NCBI RefSeq assembly: GCF_964355755.1 | Contig: NC_092670.1 | Location: 31,855,795-31,919,794 of the forward strand | DNA from: Antedon mediterranea | Lineage: Eukaryota; Echinodermata; Crinoidea; Comatulida; Antedonidae | DNA length: 64,000 nucleotides | Direction of reading: 5' to 3' | In this document: positions 23,229 through 34,018 of the stretch, piece after piece | How the letters are laid out: each line of letters opens with the position of its first letter | Position numbering within the stretch: position 1 is the first letter of the stretch | The notes under the pieces: generated by a model | Told to the model about the DNA's origin: nothing | What the model saw: the letters and a program-made list of their open reading frames with translations, nothing else | The model's database searches: none | Made by a program: the position numbers and the translations under genes

Positions 23229-24788
23229 AGTGTTATCTGGGAAGTAAACATTCCCCCATCCGTTGTTCTTTTTCAACTTGAACGAAGCTGCCAGTTTTAC
23301 CGAAGTTTGTACATAACATCTTGGTACCTTAAGATTTTCCATGTGGACTAGTGACTGTTTCCAACTGTCCCACTCTTCTTTGTATTCTGGATTAAGAGGA
23401 GCGTCCCAATCGACAGTTCCGGAGCTTAACTTTCTCACAAGGATTTTCCCTTGTAGAGTGATTAGTGATACAAGACCTAATGGGTCAAATAGGCTGTTGA
23501 CCACAGACAAAACTCCCCTTCTAGTGTATTCATCATTCTTTTGTGCTGATATCTTGAAGTTGAAGCTGTCTGTTTCCAAGTCCCATGATACCCCGAGACT
23601 TCGTTGGCATGGTGGAATTTCGCTTTTCAGATTGATGTTTTGTAAGTCTTTGGCCTTGTCTGCTTCGTCCAAAGCAGCCATTACTTGTTCACTGTTGGAC
23701 GCTATTTTGTGAAGGTGTAAGTTGCTTTCTGCAAGCATTGCCTTCGATTTTTGTATTAAGGCAATTGCTTCTACTGCAGTAGGTAATGATGTTAGTCCGT
23801 CATCAACGTAAAAATTACGCAAAATATATTGACTTGCTTCCGAACCATATTTTTGTTCGTATTCTTTTGCTGTTCTGCCCATACAATAGATAGACATTGA
23901 TGGTGATGGGGTGTTACCAAAAACGTGGACTTTCATTCGGTAATCAATTACTTCGTTATCCATGTTGTTGTCCTTGAACCACATGTATCTAAGATAGTCA
24001 CAATGATCTTCTCGAACATTGAAGCAGTAGAACATCTGTTCAACATCAGCTGTCACTGCAATTGGTTCTTTCCTGAATCTCAAGAGGACACCCAGAAAGG
24101 AGTTGTTGAGGTCAGGACCACTCAACAGAACTTTGTTGAGAGATACACCTTTCCACTCTGCACTTGAATCAAACACCACCCTTATTTTGCCTGGTTTCTG
24201 TGGGTGATAAACTCCAAACATGGGGAGGTACCATCGTTCTTTTCCTTCTTCCATAGGCGGTGCTGCTTCTGCATGTTTGTTTTTTACCATGTTTCCAATA
24301 AATTCAATGAATTGTTTCTTCTGTTCCGGTTTTTTATTTAAGGTTTTGCACAAACTATTGAATCTTCGTTGAGCCAGATCACGATTGTCTGGTAGAGGTT
24401 GTTTTAACGGCTTGAATGGTAGAGGAGCTACCCAACTACCCTTGTCATCCCTGAATGCATTATTGTCCATTATGTTCATGAACTGATGATCCTCAACAGA
24501 CATTGCAGGCTTATCATCGTTTTCTCCAACATTAAATACTGTTCGTCCTATTTCAGGCTCGTTGTCGTTTTGCTCGATCAAGTGGATTGCATTAGGGCAG
24601 GTTGGAAACTGTGTGACGTTCGCCTTATATACATTGGTTTGCTCCAGCGGCAACTGAACTTCGTCTAAACATGTTTGGCCGACAATTACCAAACCTAGAT
24701 CGAGTCGTTGAGCGTAAGGAGCATTGTCTGGGCCATTTATCTGCTCTCTGACTTTTTGCGCTTGTACTACATCTCTGCCAATCAAGAG
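23217..24788 (-). pseudogene. BEL/Pao reverse transcriptase, RNase H region largely missing
   Basis: Characteristic Pao RT blocks: WYLPMFGVYHP, KIRVVFDSSA, LLSGPDLNN, TADVEQMFY and the catalytic NFYVDDGLTS (about 23812-23841), then SLGVSWD, GVLSVVNSLFDPLG and VPRCY. After VPRCY the usual RNase H segment is missing. The frame passes within about 20 residues to a KKNNGW motif that in complete elements lies far downstream, implying a deletion of roughly 200 codons. The first ~160 codons (24305-24788) are one copy of a 484-bp tandem duplication. Confidence 0.85.
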
Positions 24789-25272
24789 CAATGAATTGTT
24801 TCTTCTGTTCCGGTTTTTTATTTAAGGTTTTGCACAAACTATTGAATCTTCGTTGAGCCAGATCACGATTGTCTGGTAGAGGTTGTCTTAACGGCTTGAA
24901 TGGTAGAGGAGCTACCCAACTACCCTTGTCATCCCTGAATGCATTATTGTCCATTATGTTCATGAACTGATGATCCTCAACAGACATTGCAGGCTTATCA
25001 TCGTTTTCTCCGACATTAAATACTGTTCGTCCTATTTCAGGCTCGTTGTCGTTTTGCTCGCTCAAGTGGATTGCATTAGGGCAGGTTGGAAACTGTGTGA
25101 CGTTTGCCTTATATACATTGGTTTGCTCCAGCGGCAGCTGAACTTCGTCTAAACATGTTTCGCCGACAATTACCCAACCTAGATCGAGTCGTTGAGCGTA
25201 AGGAGCATTGTCTGGGCCATTTATCTGCTCTCTGACTTTGTGCGCTTGTACTACATCTCTGCCAATCAAGAG
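24305..25272 (-). repeat. 484-bp tandem duplication inside BEL pol
   Basis: CAATGAATTGTTTCTTCTG occurs at 24305 and again at 24789, and the following 484 bases repeat with only a handful of substitutions. Because 484 is not a multiple of three, the duplication shifts the reading frame between the protease and RT halves. That explains why two long open frames overlap here. Confidence 0.9.
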
Positions 25273-26265
25273 CAAGATTGGTATTTGGTGATCAACCTCT
25301 TCCATTTGATTTGCGATTTCGTTTAGATGAGGGTGATGAAGAGCAATATCAGGGGATGGTATTTCTTCCATGTTACCGGGAATCATTTCACATTCTCTTA
25401 TGTACGGTATCTTTATCAATGTTTTGCCGTCCATAGATCGAATACACATCTTGTTGGTTGATCTTCCCAACGTTTGAACACTTCCTGAGCAGGTACGTAA
25501 GGTAAAGGAAGTAGGTTTTGATGTGTTCCGGAAGTGGTCGAATAATTGTGGTTTTGCCAGTGTCCCATTACTCTGATCGTCAATGACTGCATAAACCACA
25601 AGCGCTTCAGCTTCACGGTTTTCTGGGAAAATCAGTAACTTGCAAATTTTGGAACACGAACGTCCGCCAGGAATGTTTTTGCACACTTGAGTGCAAAGCG
25701 GTGAGAGTGAAGGTTTGACACCATCTTCTCTCTCCTCGCCGTCTTGTTGTGAGGTTGAAGCAAGAGCATCTTGCTGTGGAGGTGATTCTTGGACTGCAGT
25801 GTTGTTTGAAGTGGCGTCTGGATGCATGGCGGTGATATGCCTCTTGCTTTTACAAACTACACACTCAATCGCTTCTTTGCAGTCACGGGCTTGATGTGTG
25901 TTTGATGCGCAGCATTTGTAACAAAGGTTACACTCCTTCAGCAGAGCTTTCCTCTCTTCTATTGGTTTCTGCTTGAAGGAACGGCACTTTGCCAAAGTGT
26001 GTCTAGCTTTGTGTATCGGACACCAATTATTCAGTCTCTCTGCAGTCTCTTTTTTGCCATGTGGCATTGGGCCAACATTTGTTCTATTCACGGCAAGTGA
26101 TCTTGGGGGTGGTTTGTTGTTGCGTGCAGGCTTCTCTGACACAGGTGATTGGAAACTGGGGTCATTTCGCATATCCGCCTGATTGGTTACAAAATCCACA
26201 AAAACTTTGAATGGAGGGAAGGTGACCTTCTTTTCCGTCTTATACTGTGTTCCCTTGACATCCAC
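24625..26265 (-). pseudogene. BEL/Pao gag C-terminus (zinc knuckle), protease and pol linker
   Basis: Cys/His knuckles (CYKCCASNTHQARDC, then CVVCKSKRHITAMH) are followed by a Ser/Gln-rich spacer. The DUF1758-type aspartic protease region comes next, with VIDDQSNGTL in the active-site position, LLIGRDVV, LDLGWVIVGE and the linker into RT. The frame ends prematurely at the 484-bp duplication junction. The start at 26265 is not real: an upstream frameshift separates it from the gag frame. Confidence 0.8.
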
Positions 26266-27338
26266 CTTTCTTGAAGGTTATAAGGCAATTTTGTAACTAT
26301 CGGATTTACACCATGTGCTGAGTCCAGTGACAGTAATCCGGAGTACAGTCCTTCTTCTTTTGCACAGTTTACTTCAAGAAGAAGGTGTTTAAGCTCACGA
26401 AGCTTCAGGTGGTCCCTGAGTTGGAACTTTGGAAATTCTTCAAGTCGTTGAAGTAGGTCCCTTTCAATGACTTCTGGAGCACCATACGTTTTGTCCAGAT
26501 TTTCCCATACCATGTGTAAACCTTTTTCGGGATTATTTACATTGATGGCTCTAAGAGGCATCACAAGTTGTAACGACTGCTCCCCTAACCACTTTGTAAT
26601 TAGATCGAGTTCTTGAGACGATGACAAGCGCAGGTCATTGGTGACTCTCTTAAACGATGCCTTCCAAGGTCTATAGTTGGCTGTCTTGTCATCGAATTTA
26701 AGAAGACCTGACGCTACAAGCTCTTTCCGCATAAGATGATTTGTCAATGCATCAACTGCTGGAAAACTGGAATGGTCGACAGGTTGAGATGTTGGTAACT
26801 GCATTGATTGCCGTTGTGGTTCTTCCTGAGGGATGGGTGTGAAATGTCTGGTCACATAGTTTTCCATGCGTTGAGCTGAATTCTGAGGAGGCGGCAGGCC
26901 TAGCCGGTCAGATAAACTTGTGTTGTGGCTCGGAGGCCTAAATTCAATTTCATTATCTTCGTAGGCTGCCGCTTCTGCTGTTGCCATGGCGGCTTCTTTT
27001 TCAGCTTGAAGAAGATAGAAGTCTGCTTGTTGTTAAGCCTTTTGCCTTTCCAGTTCGGCTTCTTTGCGCATAATTTCTGCTTCTCTTCGGGCAAACTGGA
27101 GTTTGGCTTTAGTAATTTCAGCTCTTGCACGTGCTCGTGCAGAGCTGGTTGTTGATGATTGAGTATTGACATGATCATCTTCTGGAGACTGTCGTTGTGC
27201 ATGTAGCAATGGATGCTGTTGGTGACTTGTCACGATAGATGCAAGCCTTGGTTCCAATGCTGATAGTCGATTTATTCTGTCCAATCGACGATCTTCTTGA
27301 CTACCTAAGTTGTAGTTTCTTCCGGATCTTGTAGACAT
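26187..27338 (-). pseudogene. BEL/Pao gag (DUF1759-type) with nonsense codon
   Basis: It starts 25 bp inside the LTR at MSTRSGRNYNLGS. An Ala/Arg/Glu-rich coiled-coil stretch follows, broken by an in-frame TAA at 27033-27035. The same frame resumes and carries the DUF1759-like core (LLKFDDKTANYRPWKASF, LITKWLGEQ, YGAPEVIERDLL, LPYNLQERW). A frameshift at about 26265 then moves into the zinc-knuckle frame. Confidence 0.8.
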
Positions 27339-28270
27339 GTTGTAGGTTGAGTAGTGTTTTTACTGTGCTGCCCTCGATAACGGTCGCGTCTTCTAGACAG
27401 CCAGATAACCAAATAAGACACTAGATGTACATATAGTTAGAGTTTCGTTACTAACGTTTATTATGCGTCGTATCGTAGTATATTATATTGGTAAAACTGT
27501 GGAGGATTACAAAGAAAAACATTATCTAGACTACATTAAAAATAGCAATACAGCGTACAAACATTGTATTTAGCTGTTTAAGCAAAAAAGGTAACGTAAA
27601 TGCTAATCATATATAACTGCTATACTAACCTAAATTAATTAATATCTTTATTTGCTATAACATTTCAACAACGGTTTAGGCATTAATGGTAAAATTATGC
27701 CTTATATGCATTAAGACTAGGAATGAATTAACAATAAATCATCGTCCTAGATTGTAGATTGTAGACTGTAATTATTAAAATAGATACTGTACATATATAG
27801 CCAGTACTATATAAAGTAGTAACTTGATTAAATAGTATATATGGACCTATATATGGCCTAATTAAAAGTTAAAATAACAATCATAAATTAACATGTACTC
27901 ACACACTGTGATTCTCAAATAGAGGCACGTCAAAGATATAAAAAGAAATGAAACTTGTAAACGAAAAGCATATAAATAGGCATGAAGCTGAGGTGGATTT
28001 TTGTTTCATTTCGTGACCACCAGAAAGGGATTTGACCAAATTGACATGATTATTACTAAATATATATAATAAAAGTATTGTGAGTTTTCACAAACATATT
28101 GCTTGCACATTAGTTTACAATCTCATTTTTAAAACTGATAAAATAGTTTTTTACAACCTCGTACACTACAACCAATCAGAAACATCGTATAAGCACCTGC
28201 TTGGTTACTTCTTGTATTGACCAATCAGAGATGATGTATTATCACTGTTTGGGCATAGTGCAGAGTAAAG

Positions 28271-28513
28271 ATGGCAGCTTACATGTCAGATGGGGATCAC
28301 CATTTGCGATGTTTTATGTGCATTTTTCCAAGCAAAAAGTCTTCAGTAGTAAAATTTAATGACAAGACATGGCCAACATTTTTAGAATATGTCACCAAAT
28401 GGAAAAATTTAGAAGGAAAACAAGCAGAAATTGCCAGAAATTACATCGCGAAATGTCAAGAAGGCCTGCAAGTGCCAACAACCATCATGCAAGACGAACA
28501 AGGTTCAATCTAG
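28271..28513 (+). CDS. Zinc-finger-like first exon of an element protein
   Basis: An 80-codon frame with HHLRCFMCIFPSKK (C-x2-C), FNDKTWPTFLEYVTKW and CQEGLQ. After about 28500 the sequence turns into TAGTAG-rich noncoding DNA, so the coding part probably ends at a donor near 28504 (CAAGGTTC). Function unknown; carried by the nested DNA element. Confidence 0.4.
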   Translation: MAAYMSDGDHHLRCFMCIFPSKKSSVVKFNDKTWPTFLEYVTKWKNLEGKQAEIARNYIAKCQEGLQVPTTIMQDEQGSI

Positions 28514-29170
28514 GCCTAGGCTAGTACTAGTAGTAGGCCTGCTGTGTGTGGAATTTCTATATGTGCTGGCTTTCATCAAGTTTGTTATTCTAGGTTTACT
28601 GACAAGCAGAGAGTTGAGAGAGTGCAAAAGAAAGTACAATTTGAAGCTAGCATTGGTAAGTTGATAAATATAAAAATTAAAATATTAAATTATTATTATA
28701 ATATTATTATAGGCCTAGGCTAGCCTATATTAATTAATAATATAGCATGCCCTACCAGTACTAGTAGTAGTGGGCTAGTAGTAGTAGGAGTATAGGCCTA
28801 GCCTAACTAAGCTACTATATTACTATTAAGGCCTACTAGTAGTACTACTGTCTGTAATATACCTAGCCTAGGCTAGAGAGAGGCCTAGCTTGGATTGTTA
28901 TATTTTATTACGTTTCATATTAAAAGTGCTTTCCTTTAAGTAGACCCCTGGCCAATTAAAAAAAAAAAATTGTTAGATGTTTTAGCTTGCCAATCCACTT
29001 AAGATGATTTTAAATTAAACCGATGGTAATTGTGCAAAAATGTATACTTGCTATTTTGACTCCTGGCCATTTGTTCATAGTATATAAATATGTTTATGCT
29101 TTTGATAACTTATAATTAAATTACTGAAAATCTAAAGCATAATAAGCAGTTATTATAGTGATATCTCTAT

Positions 29171-29695
29171 TTTTTATTGTATGCTTTAGCATCAACATCA
29201 ACTAATGAATCTGCTATCAACATGGAAGAGACAGATGATGGTATTTCTCGACCACCACCAATCAAAACACGATGTCTACGTTCAAGCACAGATTTATTCA
29301 AAAGTAAAGGCAAAGCCAGGTCGCACTGTGTATTGCCAAGCATCTGTGTTCTGTATTATTCTGTGTAAAAAAGACAAAAGCATCACTTGTCGAATAACAA
29401 GAAAAAGTGTTCGATAATAGAAGCACGTAATCTAGTTCAGGCAGCCAAAGACAACAACAACACTGAACTACTTCTTAAAATTCAAGGTAAAGACTGTGTT
29501 GCTATCGAAGTGCAATACCACCCTACTTGTTATAAGAACTTTACTCGGTATTTGGGTAAGCCCAATGAAGCAAGTACTTCTCTGGACACAAAATATTCTG
29601 AAGCGTATGATGTATTTTGTACCACAGTAAAAACAAATATTATTGACAAAAAGGAATTTTACAGGCTGACAAAACTCAATCAATCAAACAGATAA
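29171..29695 (+). pseudogene. Second decayed exon of the nested element protein
   Basis: Coding signal passes through three frames: EETDDGISRPPPIKTRCLRS, then a C-x2-C-K-K-D-K stretch near 29350, then KKCSIIEARNLVQAAKDN and VQYHPTCYKNFTRYLG. The last pair gives a plausible second zinc ligand set (H and C in YHPTCY). At least two frameshifts are needed to join these, so this copy is dead. Confidence 0.45.
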
Positions 29696-29886
29696 AGACT
29701 TCCTAGATAAACAATTGCTTCATGAAGAAATGTACAATATACTGTAACTGATACAGGAACAGACACAAATGTGCCCAATGTTGAAGATCATCACAGACAT
29801 AATACACCTTACACCATGAAAGAATGTAATGACAGTACCTCCAGAGACGCATCTGAAGATTCTAGAAATTTCCCAAGACATTGTTT

Positions 29887-30957
29887 ACCCCCTACCCCAT
29901 TATTGTCAACGATTACTAATGACGAACAAGTTTATTTATAATGCACAGCATATTCAATTTTGAAAAAATGTTAAATTCAGTTTTCTTATTTATTGTGTCT
30001 ATAGGTTTAAGAAAACATTAGTTTGCATAAGATATCTTGTATTTTTGTGTTTAAAATTGAAATTTATAAGCTAATTTCGAAGAAATTGCATTTTTTATTA
30101 AAGGTCAGTGACCGTTTGACCTCTGAAGATGTCAATAAATGTTGGATTCATTTTTTAAAAGGTATATTACAATTAGGCAATCTATACACTACATACAGAA
30201 AAATGCAAATCTGTTAAAATTGTAAGTTATTCACAAAAATGTTACCCCCTACCCCATAATTGTAAATGATTACAAATTACTAAAAACAACAAATTTCTTC
30301 ATAATACATAGCATATTCATTTTTTGTTAATCTTTAATTTCAATTTTCTTGTTTATTGGGTCTATATGTTTATGAAAACATCAGTTTCCATATTATCTAT
30401 TGTATTTTTTTTTGTTAAAGTTAGAAAAAAATTCATTTTTTTATTAAAGTTCAATGACCTTCTGACCTCTAATGTTGTCAATATTTGTTGGATTTATTTA
30501 GAAAAATATATTAGGCTTAAGCGTTCTATACACTACATTCTGATACCAAGAAAATGTAAATCTGTTCACTCAATCCCAAGTTATTAGCAAAAATGTTACC
30601 CCCTACCCCAAAATTTTGTGTTGCATATTTTCCGTAGGCGGTGTTATATAATCTTAAAAAATGACTATTAAGCTGTACAATTGGCATTGCTATCATGGAT
30701 TTCTGAAAAGTAGACATGCTAAGCTTTCCAAAAATGTATGATAGCGTTTGCCACCAATTTGATACTGAAAAAATGTCTGGCCCATGTCTGCTATGTATGT
30801 ATAGATATACTTACATAGACAGCTTCATTATAATATGTGTTTTTGATGGTTCATGCTGTAATTACAGGGTAATTGGTTTATTTTATAGCTTTTAAAGTTC
30901 ATTAATTGTATTTCTGATGCAAGAAAACATATAATTAGACATCAAAATCACTGAAAT
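29887..30957. repeat. About 355-bp tandem repeat, two and a half copies
   Basis: The marker ACCCCCTACCCCA occurs at 29887, 30244 and 30598 (spacings 357 and 354). The intervening units share a GCATATTCA / GAAAACAT.AGTTT / GTTGGATT order but are diverged. Noncoding. Confidence 0.7.
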
Positions 30958-31428
30958 CTAATAATGTTTTCTGTATATTTTGCATATGATAAAGATAAAA
31001 GTTCGTTGACCTTTGAACATTTTTGGTGATAACACCCTCATGTACGATTTGATGCATACCAAACTATATATTTTTGGATTCTTTGCATCCAGCCGAGTAT
31101 TTTGATATATAATTTGCCATAAATGGACTATTTTTCATATTTGACCTTAATTGACCTTAAAATCTCGCTAACGAACAAGTTTTGAGCTTGTGAAAAATAA
31201 TATGTTGTTCGTATGATCCTACTGCTCCATCATACAAAAAATTACGAAATCCCTAGGTGGTGGTCACGAAATCGAAAAACTAATTGCATATAAAATGCCT
31301 ATGGCCTGCTGTCTAAAAAGCTTGTGGACTTCTCTCAGTGAATGCTACTGTATTACTAATACTTTATACTGTACAATGTACAAATTAAGTCAATGCATTG
31401 GAATGTCCAAATCCAAACAAGTGCCTTA

Positions 31429-31723
31429 GGGTATGTTCAGACCTACGGATCAGCTTGGCTATACGATGAGGAGCACATGTCACGATGTGATGTGGCGAAT
31501 ATTGTAATTTGATTGGCTAGATATCTAACCTAGGTCATATTTATCGATGCGTGACTTTCGTATTGTAAGCGACGTCCACTAAACTCATACCTTGAGCTTT
31601 CGTAGCGTACGAAATATCAGTGTCGTACGAGGTGGCTTCCACTAATCTTTTCCTGGTTCAGACCTATGGACTTGTACGCCGCGTACAATACGAAAGCATA
31701 ACTCCGTAGGTCTGAACAGGCCC
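31429..31723. mobile_element. PIF/Harbinger-type MITE, 295 bp
   Basis: The ends GGGTATGTTCAGACCTACGG and, reversed, GGGCCTGTTCAGACCTACGG form inverted repeats. They are flanked by TTA on both sides (31426-31428; 31724-31726), the 3-bp TWA duplication typical of PIF/Harbinger. The left BEL LTR shows the empty site with a single TTA. No coding capacity. Confidence 0.85.
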
Positions 31724-31879
31724 TTAATGATAATACAGTGTGGTACTCCAGGTCAAAACTAGGAGTAACCATGGTAACAATTAAAGTTGCAATAAATTCA
31801 ATAGTGTACTGACTACATTTTATATTTAGGATAACTATACTAAATAAATTTGTAAGGAAATTTATTTGGAGACAAAATA

Positions 31880-31987
31880 GGAAGAATAATAGTAATGAAA
31901 CTCAATTATTTTGTCTTCTGCCTCAACATTTCTGACAATCTTCAATAGACAAGAAATTACCAGAAGACACGTATTAAGAAACGACAT
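31880..31987 (-). pseudogene. Receptor D, detached N-terminal 36 codons
   Basis: On the minus strand this reads MSFLNTCLLVISCLL, a signal peptide matching receptors B and E, then EDKIIEFHYYYSS. It stops exactly at the BEL target duplication. Counting the GGAAG duplication once, it joins in frame to 17605 at SSRDWSES, matching the STSRHWSQP / SSRHWSQS of the paralogues. The receptor D promoter and start codon are now about 14 kb from the remaining coding sequence. Confidence 0.9.
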
Positions 31988-32640
31988 CTTTCTAAAATTT
32001 CAATTAGAATTATATAGTAATATTATAGTATATAATAATATTATAATATATAATGATATTATAGGCTTAACTTTAATGTTTTGAGTAAGCGAATTTAAAA
32101 GTACTTGTTGCTGTGAAGAGTAGTTGAATAAAACTGAATGTTTATTTTTAAAAGAAGGAAGTGTAAACTGTTTAAATTCGCAAAACTGTTTACTGTACAA
32201 CGTACTGATTTTAAACATGTTCTGTGAGAGTGAAACCTCAAGTTTAAAGAAAATTGTAGACAATTAAAGAGTGCGCGACAAAATGAAACAATGTTTAAAC
32301 ATTGGTTGTGTCTTTTCAACATAACTTTTTATCTGACATAATTTCAAAACCAAGGCGTTGAGAATGTAGTTTCAATTCAAATGTGTGTTAAAAGTCCAGT
32401 CCAGTTCCCTTTTTTCCGAAAATATTCGCATAATATAAACTTAATGAAGCAAAACAACCAAAATCGTTCGTTAATGAAGATTTCGACTTGTGATGACCTA
32501 AGACCTATGAACTAGCTATGTTAATTTATTGTGCGCATGCTGAGATATCTGGACGATTGCGCTTCCTTACTCGATTCATCGACACATACGGACGCTATGA
32601 CAAGGCGATGACCAGCATCACAGTGTGCATAGCTTCCCGC
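31988..32640. other. 5' flank of receptor D
   Basis: Upstream block homologous to A, B and E, including AAAAGAAGGAAGTGTAAAC near 32150-32170. Farther out, 32339-32600 matches the 5' flank left at copy C (11793-12030). A (TAATATTATA)n patch lies at 32015-32065. No gene. Confidence 0.55.
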
Positions 32641-32798
32641 TCTTAAGACCCATTTACACTAGGACGATAACAATCGACGATAAATATACACATATGCATT
32701 TATCATACATAAAATAAAAGAAATATAAAAACTGTTCATTCCAGAACTATAGAATAACCATATATGCTTCCTTTTATGAAAATTATATTTTCACACGT

Positions 32799-32874
32799 CC
32801 AATCAAATGACGTCATGATATAATTAAGTGAGAGCAATAATATCGTGACATTTATCATCACGTCATTTGATTGG
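32799..32874. repeat. Perfect-stem hairpin around TGACGTCA-type ends
   Basis: CCAATCAAATGACGTCATGA at 32799 is complemented by TATCATCACGTCATTTGATT ending at 32874, forming a ~20-bp stem with a ~30-bp loop. Probably the core of a small MITE (32645-32930). Confidence 0.55.
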
Positions 32875-32937
32875 AATTTCAAAAATATTGTTTTTATCAA
32901 AGACAGCATAAATAAAGTAATTTACTAAAATGTCAGG

Positions 32938-33480
32938 TCAATTTTGATAAATAGCAGTTTTTAAAGTCCTCACTCGCTTTGATGTTACGCTAGGCCTAGG
33001 CAGCCAAGCACCAAGCAAGTCAAAAGCCTTTGACCAGTCAAGAAAAATTGCATCGATACGGGGTGGATTGCGACTATCCAAGCATTCTGCCCAATTATGA
33101 AAAATAGAGACAAGTTGGGTAATGCAGGAAACCGTGTTGGGATTGGGGTATGATACCATGTTTATCAGTGTGAGCTAGCAGATGTTTCGCAATAAGTCGC
33201 TCAAGCACTTTAACAACGGATGTAAGGGATATGGGTCTATAGTTGAGGATATCAGTTAGCGGGCCAGACTTATGGATAGGGATAATATGTGCATGTTTCC
33301 AATCAGAAGGAACTTCACCCAGAGTCAAAAATATGTTAAAGATTTTGGTTAAAACAGGAATAACAGAGAAAGAAGAAAGTTTAAGCAAACGAGCAGAAAT
33401 TCAATCAGGTCCAGGGGATTTAGAAGCAGCCAGAGAAGCAATTACTGATTTCACCTCATCCTCACGAACCTGTTATGTTA
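32938..33480 (-). mobile_element. LINE reverse-transcriptase fragment
   Basis: The minus strand reads SKSPGPD, a stop, then ISARLLKLSS, VPSDWKHAHIIPIHKSG, NYRPISLTSV and SQHGF. In another frame it continues with TQLVSIFHNW and AIFLDWSKAFD. These are RT motifs 1-4 with at least one stop and one frameshift. Truncated at both ends. Confidence 0.75.
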
Positions 33481-33674
33481 TGTAATTGTTTCATGATATC
33501 AACACCAGGATGACAACAGAACTCAGAAACAGGAGGAACAAAAGGTGGGTCGAGATTAGGAGAGAAAGTGCTTTGGAGCACACATGCTAATTTTAAATTA
33601 TTATAATATTGTCAATAAAATGTAATATTTGTACAAATATTTTTAAAAACCCCTAATTTTAAAAACTCATTCAG

Positions 33675-34018
33675 CAAAATTTGATGAAGCATTTTATAAG
33701 TATGGAGTGGAAAGTGGCTATGACTGGATAGACATAGGACCTTCAGACCCAAGCGATGAAGAACCAGATGCCTGGGTGAGACAGAGAGCTATCACCCAAA
33801 GATTGACAGCTCAGGCTGCTATGAAATCATCGAATATTACCCCTGGTAAGTTTATTTTTATTTTTAAAAGCTGATTTGTCGTTTATGCTTTACAAATTCT
33901 TCCCTATTAGTTGGGCCTCATGAGTACTAAAAATATTCATTCATTTTAATGTTTAGACCAACACGAGCTACTAGACGTCGACAATGATGAGGAAACAAAT
34001 TGCCGACCAATAGACTGA
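33675..34018 (+). pseudogene. Two short exons of unknown origin
   Basis: Exon 33675-33845 (acceptor TTCAG, donor G|GTAAG) reads KFDEAFYKYGVESGYDWIDI...EEPDAWVRQRAI. Exon 33957-34018 (acceptor TTTAG) joins in phase as DQHELLDVDNDEE and stops at TGA 34016-34018. The splice phases agree, so this was once a real acidic C-terminus. Surrounding DNA is repeat-like, so it may be the tail of a transposon gene rather than a host gene. Confidence 0.4.

Larger units (their letters stand above)
27977..31315 (+). mobile_element. 3.3-kb DNA element nested in the BEL 5' LTR
   Basis: Imperfect terminal inverted repeats: TTTCATTTCGTGACCACC at 28005 and GGTGGTCACGAAATCGAAA near 31258, with ATAGGCAT and ATGCCTAT outside them. 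Inside are decayed exons with Cys/His motifs (28271-28513 and about 29168-29695) followed by AT-rich tandem repeats. I recognise the Cys/His arrangement only loosely from transposon-associated invertebrate proteins and do not name a superfamily. Confidence 0.65.
17606..31879 (-). mobile_element. BEL/Pao LTR retrotransposon with nested insertions (composite, 14.3 kb)
   Basis: Direct LTRs begin TGTGCTGCCCTCGATAACGG at 17606 and 27364 and end GGAGACAAAATA at 21823 and 31879. The outer edges are flanked by GGAAG (17601-17605; 31880-31884), the 5-bp duplication typical of BEL. The internal region (21824-27363, minus strand) encodes gag, zinc knuckle, protease, reverse transcriptase and integrase, in broken frames. 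By eye, the uninterrupted 600 bp of the two LTRs differ at only about eight places plus one 7-bp indel, so the insertion is moderately young. The left LTR is interrupted by a LINE. The right LTR is interrupted by a 3.3-kb DNA element and a MITE. Confidence 0.9.
27364..31879 (-). repeat. 5' LTR of the BEL element, split twice
   Basis: LTR pieces are 27364-27976, about 31316-31428 and 31724-31879 (about 880 bp in total), in the same order as the left LTR. The gaps are the 3.3-kb DNA element and a 295-bp MITE. The left LTR has uninterrupted sequence at both sites, so both insertions postdate this BEL copy. Confidence 0.85.
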
